A stretch of DNA of 64,000 nt from Sulfitobacter brevis (GCF_900112755.1 NZ_FOMW01000003.1:248001-312000); one strand, 5' to 3'. Positions 17,088 through 26,133 are shown, numbered from the stretch's first letter. The notes: generated from the letters alone by a model not told the origin. Made by a program: numbers and translations.

Positions 17088-17959
17088 TGCACCCCGCACC
17101 TTCCGTTATCATCTTCTCGACCTTTTCAGGGCTGGGCTTCGGCCTTCTGGCATGGCTCGGCATCGGCCTGCCCGCCGTGACCGGCTGGGTCGCCTTTGTG
17201 TTCTATGTCATCGCCTATCTGCTGGCGGTCGGCGGGCTGATCGCCTCGACCTTCCACCTCGGCCACCCCGAAAGGGCGCTCAAGGCCTTTACCCAATGGC
17301 GCACAAGCTGGCTCTCGCGCGAAGGCTGGCTCGCGGTTCTGGCCCTGTTGGTCATGGCGGTCCATGGCGCTGGTCTGGTGTTTTTCGATCAGCACTGGTG
17401 GCCGGTCGGGTTGATCGGTGCGGCGCTTTCACTGGGCGCGGTGTTCAGCACATCGATGATCTACGCCCAGCTAAAAGCGATCCCGCGCTGGCATCAAAAG
17501 CTGACCCCCGTCAACTTCCTATCGCTCAGCATCGCGGGCGGGGCATTGCTGGCCGGACAGGTCACTTGGGCCATCGTGCTGCTACTCGTCGCGGGGGCCG
17601 TGCAGTTGGCGACATGGCTGATCGGTGATGGTGCATTCGCCCGATCCGGCACCAACATGGCCAGCGCGACACGGCTTGGCACTATCGGCAAGGTACGCGC
17701 CTTCGAGCCACCCCATACCGGCACCAACTATCTGCTGCGCGAATTTGTCTATGTGATTGGCCGCAAACACAGCTTCAAGCTACGGATCATCGCGATCATG
17801 CTGATGGCGGTGGTGCCGGTGATATTGTTGCTTTTGCCATTCCACCACATCGAAGCGCTGCTCGCAGTGCTGTCGCATCTCGCAGGTGTGCTTGCCGCCC
17901 GCTGGCTCTTCTTTGCAGAAGCGGAGCATGTTGTCGGTCTCTACTACGGCAAACGATAA
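17087..17959 (+). CDS. soeC: SoeC-type membrane anchor (DmsC/NrfD-like)
   Basis: A 290-residue integral membrane protein with about eight hydrophobic segments, resembling the DmsC family of quinone-interacting anchors. Recognisable stretches are FHLGHPERALKAFTQWRTSWLSREGW near residues 57-84 and the segment following ATRLGTIGKVRAFEPPHTGTNY. It anchors SoeAB to the inner face of the cytoplasmic membrane and passes electrons to quinone. It begins within the soeB stop codon and ends the xsc-ackA-soeABC operon, followed directly by a long GC hairpin. Confidence 0.88.
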   Translation: MHPAPSVIIFSTFSGLGFGLLAWLGIGLPAVTGWVAFVFYVIAYLLAVGGLIASTFHLGHPERALKAFTQWRTSWLSREGWLAVLALLVMAVHGAGLVFFDQHWWPVGLIGAALSLGAVFSTSMIYAQLKAIPRWHQKLTPVNFLSLSIAGGALLAGQVTWAIVLLLVAGAVQLATWLIGDGAFARSGTNMASATRLGTIGKVRAFEPPHTGTNYLLREFVYVIGRKHSFKLRIIAIMLMAVVPVILLLLPFHHIEALLAVLSHLAGVLAARWLFFAEAEHVVGLYYGKR

Positions 17960-17983
17960 CGCGCGCCACAATGGGCGCGCGTT
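17958..17983 (+). terminator. Strong hairpin after soeC
   Basis: AACGCGCGCC and GGCGCGCGTT form a perfect 10-bp stem around a 6-base loop, starting inside the soeC stop codon. It lies between the convergent soeC and dapA genes. There is no long T-run, so termination strength is uncertain. Confidence 0.55.
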
Positions 17984-18018
17984 AGACGTATAACAATAGC
18001 TTGGCCCGTAAACGTCGC

Positions 18019-18894
18019 TTAGTTCATCAAACCTGCATGGCGCAGACCGTTATCGACCAGCGCCTTGGCGCGGTCGGTTAGCCCGACATGCGGCAAGCGC
18101 ACCTCTTCTGAGCACAGGTCCAGCCGCGACATCGCGTATTTCACACCGACAAGCCCGGGCTCGGCAAAAATTGCCTGATGCAAGGGCATCAACCGGTCCT
18201 GAATTTCAAGTGCCGCCGCATAATCACCCGCCGTGCAGGCCGCTTGCATCTTCGCCAGCAACTTCGGCGCGACGTTTGCGGTGACCGAAATACAGCCAAC
18301 ACCACCTTGGGCGTTAAAGCCATGCGCCGTCGCGTCTTCACCGGAAAGCTGGATGAAATCCTTGCCACAGGTGATCCGCTGGGCGCTGACCCGCGAAACA
18401 TCCGCTGTCGCATCCTTGACGCCGACGATACGCGGCAGCTTCGCCAACTCACCCATAGTGTCAGGGCTCATATCGACCATCGACCGGGGTGGAATGTTGT
18501 AGATGATGATCGGCAGGTCACAGCAGTCATGGACGGCGGTAAAATGCGCCACCATGCCGCGCTGGGTCGGCTTGTTGTAATAGGGCGTCACCACCAACAG
18601 CCCATCAGCGCCGACTTTTTCGGCGTGTTGGGCAAGGCGGATGCTTTCAACCGTATTGTTCGATCCGGCACCGGCAATTACGGGCACACGGCCTGCTGCA
18701 GCCTTCACCACTTCCTCAACCACAATCTCGTGCTCGCGGTGGGTCAGGGTCGGCGATTCGCCGGTCGTGCCCACCGGCACCAAACCGTTAGAGCCTTCGG
18801 CAATGTGCCAATCAACGAGTTTCTTCAGCGTTTCCAAATCCAGCTCGCCGTTTTGAAACGGCGTGACGAGTGCAGGCATCGAGCCTTTGAACAT
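18019..18894 (-). CDS. dapA: 4-hydroxy-tetrahydrodipicolinate synthase
   Basis: A 291-residue TIM-barrel enzyme that condenses pyruvate with aspartate semialdehyde in lysine and diaminopimelate synthesis. The GTTGESPTL phosphate-site motif (42-50), Tyr106 in VTPYYNKP, Tyr132 in IIYNIPPR and the Schiff-base Lys160 in GVKDAT are all in place. I start at the ATG at 18892-18894 because the AAGGAG site is 7 bases upstream of it, whereas a GTG two codons earlier sits only one base from that site. It converges on soeC and is divergent from the lytic transglycosylase gene. Confidence 0.95.
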   Translation of the reverse strand: MFKGSMPALVTPFQNGELDLETLKKLVDWHIAEGSNGLVPVGTTGESPTLTHREHEIVVEEVVKAAAGRVPVIAGAGSNNTVESIRLAQHAEKVGADGLLVVTPYYNKPTQRGMVAHFTAVHDCCDLPIIIYNIPPRSMVDMSPDTMGELAKLPRIVGVKDATADVSRVSAQRITCGKDFIQLSGEDATAHGFNAQGGVGCISVTANVAPKLLAKMQAACTAGDYAAALEIQDRLMPLHQAIFAEPGLVGVKYAMSRLDLCSEEVRLPHVGLTDRAKALVDNGLRHAGLMN

Positions 18895-18966
18895 ATGCAC
18901 GCTCCTTTTTTGCGCTGGCCGGGGGAAACCGGTCGATTGCTGCCGATGTGTAAAAATCTAAGTTGT

Positions 18967-18980
18967 TTACACTACTGTAA
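18967..18980. promoter_or_regulatory. Small inverted repeat in the dapA/slt divergent region
   Basis: TTACA-CTAC-TGTAA is a perfect dyad in the 125-bp space between the divergent dapA and lytic transglycosylase starts. Its position between two promoters fits an operator, but a 5-bp-arm dyad may also occur by chance. Confidence 0.25.
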
Positions 18981-19019
18981 GGCTTATGTTGCAAGGCTCT
19001 AGCCTCTGACACATGGGAA

Positions 19020-20993
19020 ATGCAAGTCATGACACGCGTTCTGACCGCCCTTCTGCTCGTTTTTGCCATGGCGTTGCCCGCCAGTGCGCAACGTCCCCGC
19101 CCCTTGGGTTGGGCGATGGATGCGATGCGTTCCGGCAACTGGGAAACTGCCGCGATGATTGCACAGCGCGACGGTCCGGTGGCAGTTGATGTCATCGAAT
19201 GGCACCGCCTGCGGGCTGGTGGCGGCTCCTACGGGGACGTCCGCGCGTTTCTTGACCGCCGCCCCGACTGGCCGGGCGAGGATTTCCTGCGCAAGCGGGC
19301 CGAAGATATGGTCGCCGATCAGGATGATCCGGCGATTCTTGCCTTTTTCGCCGAGATGCCGCCCCAGACCCCGAGCGGCGTTTTGGCTCATACCGCCGCG
19401 CTAACCCGTACGGGGAAGAAAGGCGAGGCAGAGGCTGATCTGGTTCTGGCATGGCGCACGATGCCGATGAACACTACCTCGCAAGCACGGTTTCTGGCCG
19501 AACACGCGGCTTTGTTGAAACCACACCATCGCGCACGCTTGGATGAGATGCTCTGGCAGGGTGAACATAGCGAAGCCCGCCAAATGTTTGATCTGGTCAG
19601 CAAGGAAGACGTGGCTTTGGCCGAAACCCGCATTGCGCTGCAAAAGCGCGAGGGCAATGTGAACGCAATGATCGCCGCTCTACCTGCCAGCAAAGCGGGC
19701 GATGCCGGACTGGCCCATGCCCGCTTTGAATGGCGTGTGCGCAAGGGCCTTTGGGACGATGCGAAATCGCTGTTGCTTGAACGGTCAACCACTGCTGAGA
19801 ATTTGGGCCAGCCGGGCGCATGGTCCAACCGCCGCCGCGCCATGGCCCGCGACGAAATGCGCGATGGCAACTATGAGACCGCTTACAAGATCGCCTCGCG
19901 GCACTTTCTCACCGAGGGCTCGGACTTTGCCGATCTTGAGTGGCTGTCTGGCTATCTCGCCCTGCGCTTTCTCAAGGACCCCGAACTCGCGCTGAAACAC
20001 TTCATGGCCCATGACGGCGCTGTTGAATCGCCAATCAGCCAAGGCCGCGCCGGATACTGGCGCGGACGCGCCCGTGAAGCGATGGGCGATACCGAAGGTG
20101 CTGCCAAAGCCTATGCCATGGGCGCCCAGTTCCAGACCGCGTTTTACGGGCTGCTCGCCGCAGAACGGGGCGGCCTGCCGTTTGACGAAAGCCTCAAAGG
20201 TGACAAACCCAAACGCGACTGGCGCACCTCGCCGCTGGCGCGCGCACCGCTGTTTGAGGCGGGCATGTTGCTGCAAGCCTCGGGCGAGCTGGACGTAGCG
20301 AAACGGTTCTGGACCCACCTCGCGGGCCAGTTGCTCAGCGATGATTTGGAGCTTTTGGGTCAGGCCGCGATTGACGTAGGTCAGCCACATCTGGCCGTGA
20401 TGATCGGCAAGCGGGCCGCACAGCGTGGGCTGACCGTCGCCGCGCCCTATTACCCGCTGCATTCACTGGTCAAAATGGACCTGCCGATGGCGACCGAGAT
20501 GACCTTGGCGATTGCGCGGCGCGAAAGTGAATTTAATCCCATTGTCCAAAGCGGCGTGGGCGCGCGGGGCTTGATGCAGGTGATGCCCGGCACTGCCAAG
20601 GACGTCGCCCGTGATTTGGGCATCAGTGCCCTGCACAGCACGGACCGGCTGACCGCTGATCCTGACTACAACGCCAAGCTCGGCGCGACGTATCTAAGCC
20701 AGATGGCCGGTCGTTTTGACGGCAACGTGGCGATGATGGCTGCGGCCTATAACGCGGGGCCCGGTCGCCCGAACCGGTGGGTAAAGGATTACGGCGATCC
20801 GCGCAAAGGCGAGATTGATATCGTCGATTGGGTCGAAATGATCCCGTTCCGCGAGACGCAAAACTACATCATGCGCGTCACCGAGAGCCTGCCGGTCTAC
20901 CGCGCTCGGCTGGGAAAAGATCCGCTGCCGGTGCCGTTTTCGCAGGAGTTAACCGGTACGACGCTGAAGGCGTTCGCGCCAAAAAGTAAATAG
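19020..20993 (+). CDS. Soluble lytic murein transglycosylase
   Basis: A 657-residue periplasmic peptidoglycan lyase. A Sec signal peptide (LTALLLVFAMALPASAQ) is followed by a long alpha-helical superhelical region of about 450 residues, like the Slt70 doughnut. The C-terminal SLT domain follows, with the catalytic Glu in IARRESEFNP (about residue 502), GARGLMQVMPGTA and AAYNAGPG. It cleaves the MurNAc-GlcNAc bond to give 1,6-anhydro products during wall turnover. Either the ATG at 19020 or the one at 19029 may be used. Its 3' end overlaps the convergent EamA transporter gene by 45 bp. Confidence 0.92.
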   Translation: MQVMTRVLTALLLVFAMALPASAQRPRPLGWAMDAMRSGNWETAAMIAQRDGPVAVDVIEWHRLRAGGGSYGDVRAFLDRRPDWPGEDFLRKRAEDMVADQDDPAILAFFAEMPPQTPSGVLAHTAALTRTGKKGEAEADLVLAWRTMPMNTTSQARFLAEHAALLKPHHRARLDEMLWQGEHSEARQMFDLVSKEDVALAETRIALQKREGNVNAMIAALPASKAGDAGLAHARFEWRVRKGLWDDAKSLLLERSTTAENLGQPGAWSNRRRAMARDEMRDGNYETAYKIASRHFLTEGSDFADLEWLSGYLALRFLKDPELALKHFMAHDGAVESPISQGRAGYWRGRAREAMGDTEGAAKAYAMGAQFQTAFYGLLAAERGGLPFDESLKGDKPKRDWRTSPLARAPLFEAGMLLQASGELDVAKRFWTHLAGQLLSDDLELLGQAAIDVGQPHLAVMIGKRAAQRGLTVAAPYYPLHSLVKMDLPMATEMTLAIARRESEFNPIVQSGVGARGLMQVMPGTAKDVARDLGISALHSTDRLTADPDYNAKLGATYLSQMAGRFDGNVAMMAAAYNAGPGRPNRWVKDYGDPRKGEIDIVDWVEMIPFRETQNYIMRVTESLPVYRARLGKDPLPVPFSQELTGTTLKAFAPKSK

Positions 20994-21827
20994 CCCCGCC
21001 GCCACGATCAGCCCTGCGCCGATGGCAACATTGGTCTCGATATCCTCGCCAAAGACCGACACGCCGATGATGCCAGCAAAGACCAGTTGCAGATAGGCGA
21101 AGGGCTGCACGGCGCTGGCCTCGGCGACCTCGTAGCATCGGATCAGCAGCCAATGCCCCGTCACGCCAGTGATGCACAGACAGCCCATTACGATCCAGTC
21201 AGGGCCGGTCATCGGCTGCCAAAACCAGATGCCCGCCGCCGTCATGGCCACGGATCCGGTGACACCGGTCCAGAAAAAGCTGGTGGCCGAAGAATCCTTT
21301 CGCGCCACAAAACGGGTCAACAGTCCGTAAATCGCGAACATCGCCGCTGCCAACAGCGGAATGATTGCAGCGGGGTCGAAGACCTTCATGCCCGGTTGCA
21401 GAATGATCAGTACGCCAATGAACCCCACACCGATCGCCGCCCACCTGCGCCAGCCGACACTTTCGCCCAACACCGGCCCCGACAGCGCCGCGACCAACAG
21501 CGGATAGCAGGTAAAGACCGCATGGCTTTCCACCAGCCCTAGGATGGTAAAGGAGATCACCATCACGCAAATCTCGGCGGCCAGCAGCAGCCCGCGCACG
21601 GTTTGCAACAGTGGTTGGGATGTCTGTGCCGCGGCCCTGATCCCGCCCGCCTTGCGCCGTGCAATCGCGATCACGAAGGCGGCGAAGAACCAATAGCGGA
21701 TCATCACCACCATCAGCACATTGTATTCGCTGGCCAGATGGCGCGACAACCCGTCCTGCACGGCAAACACAAAGGTGGTCGCGATCATCAGAATGATGCC
21801 CAGCGGGATGTTGTTGGACTGGCTCAC
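20949..21827 (-). CDS. EamA/DMT-family transporter
   Basis: A 292-residue membrane protein with ten hydrophobic segments in two EamA halves (GIILMIATTFVFAVQDGLSRHLA at the start; a second repeat from about residue 150), typical of drug/metabolite transporters that export amino acids or other metabolites. The second half contains the conserved AEASAVQPFAYLQLVFAGIIG stretch. Its start overlaps the mnmD stop by 4 bp, so it is co-transcribed with mnmD. The 3' end runs 45 bp into the convergent lytic transglycosylase gene. The substrate is unknown. Confidence 0.9.
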   Translation of the reverse strand: MSQSNNIPLGIILMIATTFVFAVQDGLSRHLASEYNVLMVVMIRYWFFAAFVIAIARRKAGGIRAAAQTSQPLLQTVRGLLLAAEICVMVISFTILGLVESHAVFTCYPLLVAALSGPVLGESVGWRRWAAIGVGFIGVLIILQPGMKVFDPAAIIPLLAAAMFAIYGLLTRFVARKDSSATSFFWTGVTGSVAMTAAGIWFWQPMTGPDWIVMGCLCITGVTGHWLLIRCYEVAEASAVQPFAYLQLVFAGIIGVSVFGEDIETNVAIGAGLIVAAGLFTFWRERLQRRTG

Positions 21828-22498
21828 TGCGGCATCCTTGCACGGGTCATGTGGCGCTTGCGGCCATAGCCGCCGACGCGCGTTACGTCAAAACCCGCAT
21901 CCGCCAACCCGCGCCGCACATGCCCCGCGGCAGTATAGGTCGCGGCGGTCCCATCGGGTGCGGTATGGGCGGCAACCTCGGCCATCAACTCAGGCGCCCA
22001 GAGTTCGGGGTTCTTGGCAGGCGAGAACCCGTCCAGAAACCATGCGTCCGCTTGCCCCGGCCACGCAGGCAGACTGGTACGGGCATCTCCGGCAATGACC
22101 TCAAGCCGCAAGCCCGGCAGGTCAAAAACGCCGCCCGCCCCGCCCCAGGCAGCGCCGAGCAAATCGCGCTTGCCGTTAAATTCGGGGAAGCTCGTGTGGG
22201 CTTGCCGCATGTCCTCGGGCGCCATCGGAAACGCCTCGAAGCTGGTGAAGTGCAACGGGCCCAGCATCCCTGACCGTGTCCAACAGTCCCAAGCCACCAA
22301 CAGGTTCAATCCGGTGCCAAAGCCCAACTCGGCTATCTGGAAGCCCGCGCGAAAACGGGAGGGCAGATCATTCCCCGCGAGGAAAACATGCTCGGTTTCG
22401 GCAACGCCGTTGTCTAGGCTGAAAAATGGGTCATCAAACCGGGTCGAGACAGGCACGCCGCCCTCCCGCCACGTCAGTTTATCGGTCTGGTTCTGCAC
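21824..22498 (-). CDS. mnmD: tRNA 5-methylaminomethyl-2-thiouridine methyltransferase, standalone
   Basis: A 224-residue Rossmann methyltransferase corresponding to the N-terminal (MnmC1) half of E. coli MnmC. The SAM site is AELGFGTGLNLL, and the family stretches DAWFLDGFSPAKNPELW and GGYGRKRHMTRARM are clear. It methylates the aminomethyl group at U34 of tRNAs for Lys, Glu and Gln. I start at the GTG at 22496-22498 (VQNQTDKLTW), where similarity begins and after a TAGG site; longer frames run into the divergent gene. The oxidoreductase half is encoded separately and divergently 58 bp away. Confidence 0.88.
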   Translation of the reverse strand: MQNQTDKLTWREGGVPVSTRFDDPFFSLDNGVAETEHVFLAGNDLPSRFRAGFQIAELGFGTGLNLLVAWDCWTRSGMLGPLHFTSFEAFPMAPEDMRQAHTSFPEFNGKRDLLGAAWGGAGGVFDLPGLRLEVIAGDARTSLPAWPGQADAWFLDGFSPAKNPELWAPELMAEVAAHTAPDGTAATYTAAGHVRRGLADAGFDVTRVGGYGRKRHMTRARMPQ

Positions 22499-22556
22499 GC
22501 GCGCACCTAGTAAGCCCTTGTCGCGCAGACACTGCGCAAAGGAGCACACATTGGCA

Positions 22557-23588
22557 ATGGCCGATATCACCATACGCGGGGCCGGTATTTTCGGCCTGAG
22601 CATCGCTTGGGCCTGCGTCCAGCGCGGCGCACGGGTGCGCGTCATTGATCCCAATGGTCCGGCCGCAGGCAGCAGCGGTGGCGTCGTCGGTGCCTTGGCC
22701 CCGCATGTGCCCGAAAACTGGAACCCCAAGAAGGCATTTCAGCTTGAAAGCCTCCTGATGGCGCCGGCGTTCTGGGCCGAGATCGAGGCGGTGGGCGGTG
22801 GCATATCGGGCTATGCGCCGTCAGGTCGATTGCAGCCTGTGGCCGACGATCACGCCCTGAGCCTTGCGCATCAACGCAGCGCCGCTGCTGCCGATCTGTG
22901 GCAGGGCCGCGCCACGTGGCAGGTGGTGCCAGCTTCAAGCGACGCTTGGGCGCCAGAAAGCCCGACAGGCTGGCTGGTGCATGACACCTTGAGCGCGCTG
23001 ATCCATCCGCGGGCCGCCTGTGATGCAATGGTCAAGGCGCTCGCGGTGACAGGGGTTGAGGTCGTGGCCGAGGGCGAGGATCAAGGTCGCACGGTCTGGG
23101 CGACTGGCGCTGCAGGTCTGGAAGAGCTCAACAGCCAATTCCCACGCCAGATCGGGGCTGGTATTAAGGGCCAAGCGGCAGTGCTGGCCTATGACGCGCG
23201 GGGCTTGCCGCAGTTGTTCGGCCAAGGCGTTCATATGATCCCCCATACCAACGGAACCGTGGCTGTCGGCTCCACCACCGAGCGCGAATATTCCGCACCC
23301 TACGACACCGACCAACAGCTAGATGCGGTTATCGCGGCGGCGCGGGCCGCTGTGCCGGCTTTGCGTGATGCGCCAGTGATTGAACGCTGGGCGGGGGTGC
23401 GCCCGCGCAGCCGCAGCCGCGCGCCAATGTTGGGCGTATGGCCAGACCGACCCGATCAGTTCATCGCTAACGGCGGTTTCAAGATCGGGTTTGGCATGGC
23501 ACCAAAGGTTGCTGAGGTGATGGCTGATTTAGTATTGGAAGGGCATGACCGAATACCGGACGGGTTCCGATTTAGCGATAATCTCTGA
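22557..23588 (+). CDS. FAD-dependent oxidoreductase, MnmC2-like
   Basis: A 343-residue DAO-family flavoprotein. The N-terminal dinucleotide site is GAGIFGLSIAW followed by the acidic end VIDPN, then SSGGVVGALAPHVP, and the C-terminal FAD motif is GVRPRSRSRAPMLG with NGGFKIGFGMAPKVAEV. Divergence from a standalone mnmD makes it the probable partner that removes the carboxymethyl group of cmnm5s2U34, the second half of MnmC. A TTG two codons upstream (22551) has the better GGAG spacing, so the protein may be two residues longer. A generic amino-acid oxidase role is the alternative. Confidence 0.8.
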   Translation: MADITIRGAGIFGLSIAWACVQRGARVRVIDPNGPAAGSSGGVVGALAPHVPENWNPKKAFQLESLLMAPAFWAEIEAVGGGISGYAPSGRLQPVADDHALSLAHQRSAAAADLWQGRATWQVVPASSDAWAPESPTGWLVHDTLSALIHPRAACDAMVKALAVTGVEVVAEGEDQGRTVWATGAAGLEELNSQFPRQIGAGIKGQAAVLAYDARGLPQLFGQGVHMIPHTNGTVAVGSTTEREYSAPYDTDQQLDAVIAAARAAVPALRDAPVIERWAGVRPRSRSRAPMLGVWPDRPDQFIANGGFKIGFGMAPKVAEVMADLVLEGHDRIPDGFRFSDNL

Positions 23589-23637
23589 GCCTTACTTGGC
23601 CCGAGTACAGCCAGGCAGGCGAAAGTGTTTAAAACGC

Positions 23638-23671
23638 AAACAGCCCCGACCAAAGGCCGGGGCTGTTTTTT
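23638..23671. terminator. Bidirectional Rho-independent terminator
   Basis: AACAGCCCCG and CGGGGCTGTT form a 10-bp stem around ACCAAAGGC-like bases and are followed by a T-run, with A-rich sequence on the left. It serves the MnmC2-like gene and the convergent OmpA-type lipoprotein gene. Confidence 0.85.
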
Positions 23672-23693
23672 ACATCTTGCAGTGCCGGACGGT

Positions 23694-24362
23694 TTAGGCG
23701 TTCGGCAGGATCACGATCTCGACGCGGCGGTTTTGCGCTTTGCCCGAGGCGTTCAGGTTGCTGGCGACAGGCTGGCTTTCGCCGCGGCCCATGGCCCGCA
23801 CCCGCGAGGATGGCACACCGTCAGCAATCAGGATGTTCGCAACCGCGTTGGCGCGGCCTTCAGAGAGCTGCTGGTTGTAAGAAGCAGCGCCGTCACTGTC
23901 TGTGTGGCCAATGACCTGCAGCGTGGAGTTGGAGTAAACATTGACGTTGTTCGCCAACGCCCGCAGGTCGTCGCGCAGGCCCGGTTGAACGGATGTGCTG
24001 TCGGTGGCGAACAGGATATCCTGTGGCAGGGTCACGATCAGACGATCACCGGTGTTGGTGATGATGACGTTGCTATCAAGCTGGCGGCGCAGGTCGGCTT
24101 CTTGCTTGTCGAGGGAATAACCCACGCCAGCGCCCAAAGCCCCGCCCAAAACGGCACCCTTAAGGGCCGCATCGCCACGGTTGCCGTCGCCCGCCGAAAG
24201 CGCGCCTATAACCGCACCAGCACCGGCACCAATCAATGCGCCGTTTTTGGTTTTCTGGTTCGGATCGCTGGGGCCAGCGCCAATTGGACCAGTTGTTGTG
24301 CAAGCGCCGAGCGCAAGTGTGCCAGCCAGAACGGTGGCCAGAGTCATTTTTGTAGTAATCAT
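23694..24362 (-). CDS. OmpA-family lipoprotein with glycine zipper
   Basis: A 222-residue outer-membrane-associated protein. It has a lipoprotein signal (LAGTLALGAC), a Gly/Ala zipper region at about residues 40-90 (GALIGAGAGAVIGAL, GAVLGGALGAGVGY), and a C-terminal OmpA/Pal peptidoglycan-binding domain with VIGHTDSDGAASYNQQLSEGRA and NRRVEIVI, including the meso-DAP-contacting Asp and Arg. It resembles the YiaD group. I prefer the ATG at 24360-24362, which has an AAGG site 8-9 bases upstream; an ATG five codons earlier (24377) is possible. It likely ties the outer membrane to the cell wall. Confidence 0.88.
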   Translation of the reverse strand: MITTKMTLATVLAGTLALGACTTTGPIGAGPSDPNQKTKNGALIGAGAGAVIGALSAGDGNRGDAALKGAVLGGALGAGVGYSLDKQEADLRRQLDSNVIITNTGDRLIVTLPQDILFATDSTSVQPGLRDDLRALANNVNVYSNSTLQVIGHTDSDGAASYNQQLSEGRANAVANILIADGVPSSRVRAMGRGESQPVASNLNASGKAQNRRVEIVILPNA

Positions 24363-24509
24363 ATCTACTGCCTTCATGTTTACGGGCCCCGTTCGGGCAG
24401 GGCATCATTGTACCAACGCGGTATATTGGGATTGGGTTTCACATAAAACAGATGATTTGAAAAAATCGGCGGAAACCCGCCTTATGGGCAGGCTAAGGGG
24501 GAGGCCCGT

Positions 24510-25385
24510 TCATGCCTCGGCGCGGGCGGTTTCAAAGGCCAGCATCGCGCGTTTGACGGGTAAACCCCAATGGTAGCCCCCGAGCGCGCCCGATTTGCGC
24601 AGCGCACGGTGGCAAGGGATCAACCATGACACGGGGTTGCGCCCGACAGCAGTCCCCACCGCGCGCACGGCTTTCGGGCTGCCGATGGCCTGGGCGATTT
24701 CTGAATAAGTAGTGACCTGCCCCGAAGGGATCGACAAGAGCGCTTCCCAGACTTTGATCTGGAAGGGTGCCCCGATCATATAAAGCGGCGCTTTGTCAGA
24801 AGGGCTGTCTTGCAGGCCAAAGGCCGTGCGCACCCAAGGGGCCAGTCGTGCGGGGTCTTCTACATAGGTCGCAGAGGGCCAGCGCGACGTGAGGTCTAGC
24901 ATCGCGGCGGCGTCGCCCATTTCATCCGCCAGCCCCAGCCCGCAGATGCCCTTCTCGGTACCCATCACCAATGCCTTTCCGAACGGGCTGTCAAACCAGC
25001 CCCAACTGATCGTCAGCCCCGCCCCCTTGCGGGCAAAGTCGCCGGGGCTCATCGCCTCCCAACGCAAGAACAGATCATGCAGCCGCCCCGTCCCCGAGAG
25101 GCCCAACTCATGCGCGGCCTCCAGCGTGGTGAACCTGTCGCGCATCAGGGTGCGGGCGTGATCAATCGCGAGATATTGCTGGTACCGCTTCGGCGAGACC
25201 CCCACCCAGCGCGAAAACAAGCGCTGGAAATGCGCCGCAGACATGCCCATTTCGCTGGCAATCTGATCAAGCTGCAGCGGGTCTTCGGCGCCATCAATCA
25301 CGGCAATCGCACGGCGCATCACGCGGTAATGATAGCCAGCTTCGTTGTCGGTTGGCAGGGCGGGTATGGCGGATATCTGTGTCAT
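24510..25385 (-). CDS. Ada-like AraC-HTH / methylated-DNA-protein cysteine methyltransferase
   Basis: A 291-residue fusion. The N-terminal 100 residues are an AraC helix-turn-helix (LDQIASEMGMSAAHFQRLFSRWVGVSPKRYQ), and the C-terminal part is O6-alkylguanine-DNA alkyltransferase with the acceptor Cys258 in IPCHR and the GGYHWGLPVKRAML helix. It removes alkyl groups from O6-guanine in a suicide reaction. The Zn-binding N-terminal domain of E. coli Ada, which senses methyl-phosphotriesters, is absent, so regulation cannot follow the Ada switch at that Cys. It is monocistronic and divergent from nth. Confidence 0.9.
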   Translation of the reverse strand: MTQISAIPALPTDNEAGYHYRVMRRAIAVIDGAEDPLQLDQIASEMGMSAAHFQRLFSRWVGVSPKRYQQYLAIDHARTLMRDRFTTLEAAHELGLSGTGRLHDLFLRWEAMSPGDFARKGAGLTISWGWFDSPFGKALVMGTEKGICGLGLADEMGDAAAMLDLTSRWPSATYVEDPARLAPWVRTAFGLQDSPSDKAPLYMIGAPFQIKVWEALLSIPSGQVTTYSEIAQAIGSPKAVRAVGTAVGRNPVSWLIPCHRALRKSGALGGYHWGLPVKRAMLAFETARAEA

Positions 25386-25488
25386 GAGATCAATCTAGGC
25401 CCCCCGCAGCCCTGACGCGACCCGTTTCTTGCGCCTTTTTCGCGTGCCCGCCTTGCCCTAGCCACAGCGATTGCCCATACCCCAGAGC

Positions 25489-26133
25489 ATGGCAAAACAG
25501 CTCGACTATCATACCCTGCGCGAAATATTCACGCGCTTTCAGGAAATGGACCCCGCCCCCGAGGGCGAGCTGGAACATGTGAACGCCTATACGTTGGTGG
25601 TCGCCGTGGCGCTGAGTGCGCAGGCCACCGATGCAGGGGTGAACAAAGCCACCCGCGGGCTGTTTGCCGTGGCCGACACACCGCAGAAAATGCTCGACCT
25701 CGGGATTGATGCGGTCACCGAGCATATCAAAACCATCGGGTTGTTCCGGCAAAAAGCCAAGAACGTCATGAAAATGAGCCAAATTCTCGTCGAAGAATTT
25801 GGTGGCGAGGTGCCCAACTCACGCGCGGCGTTGCAATCGCTGCCCGGTGTCGGGCGTAAAACCGCAAATGTGGTTCTCAACATGTGGTGGAACTATCCCG
25901 CGCAGGCTGTCGATACCCATATCTATCGCGTCGGCAACCGCACCGGCATCGCACCGGGCAAAAACGTCGACGTGGTCGAACGCGCCATCGAAGACCATAT
26001 TCCTGCTGACTTCCAGCATCATGCACATCACTGGCTGATCTTGCATGGCCGCTATACCTGCACCGCACGCAAACCGCTGTGCCGCACCTGCATCATCCGC
26101 GACCTTTGCCCCTATGAGGATAAAACAGAATGA
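25489..26133 (+). CDS. nth: Endonuclease III
   Basis: A 214-residue DNA glycosylase/AP lyase that removes oxidised pyrimidines. The helix-hairpin-helix with the catalytic Lys124 (LPGVGRKTANVV), the catalytic Asp142 in AVDTHIYRV and a C-terminal [4Fe-4S] loop (C-x6-C-x2-C-x5-C) are present. I start at the ATG at 25489 (MAKQLDYHTL); an in-frame TTG six codons upstream is less likely. It overlaps the following PfkB kinase by 4 bp (ATGA). Confidence 0.95.
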   Translation: MAKQLDYHTLREIFTRFQEMDPAPEGELEHVNAYTLVVAVALSAQATDAGVNKATRGLFAVADTPQKMLDLGIDAVTEHIKTIGLFRQKAKNVMKMSQILVEEFGGEVPNSRAALQSLPGVGRKTANVVLNMWWNYPAQAVDTHIYRVGNRTGIAPGKNVDVVERAIEDHIPADFQHHAHHWLILHGRYTCTARKPLCRTCIIRDLCPYEDKTE

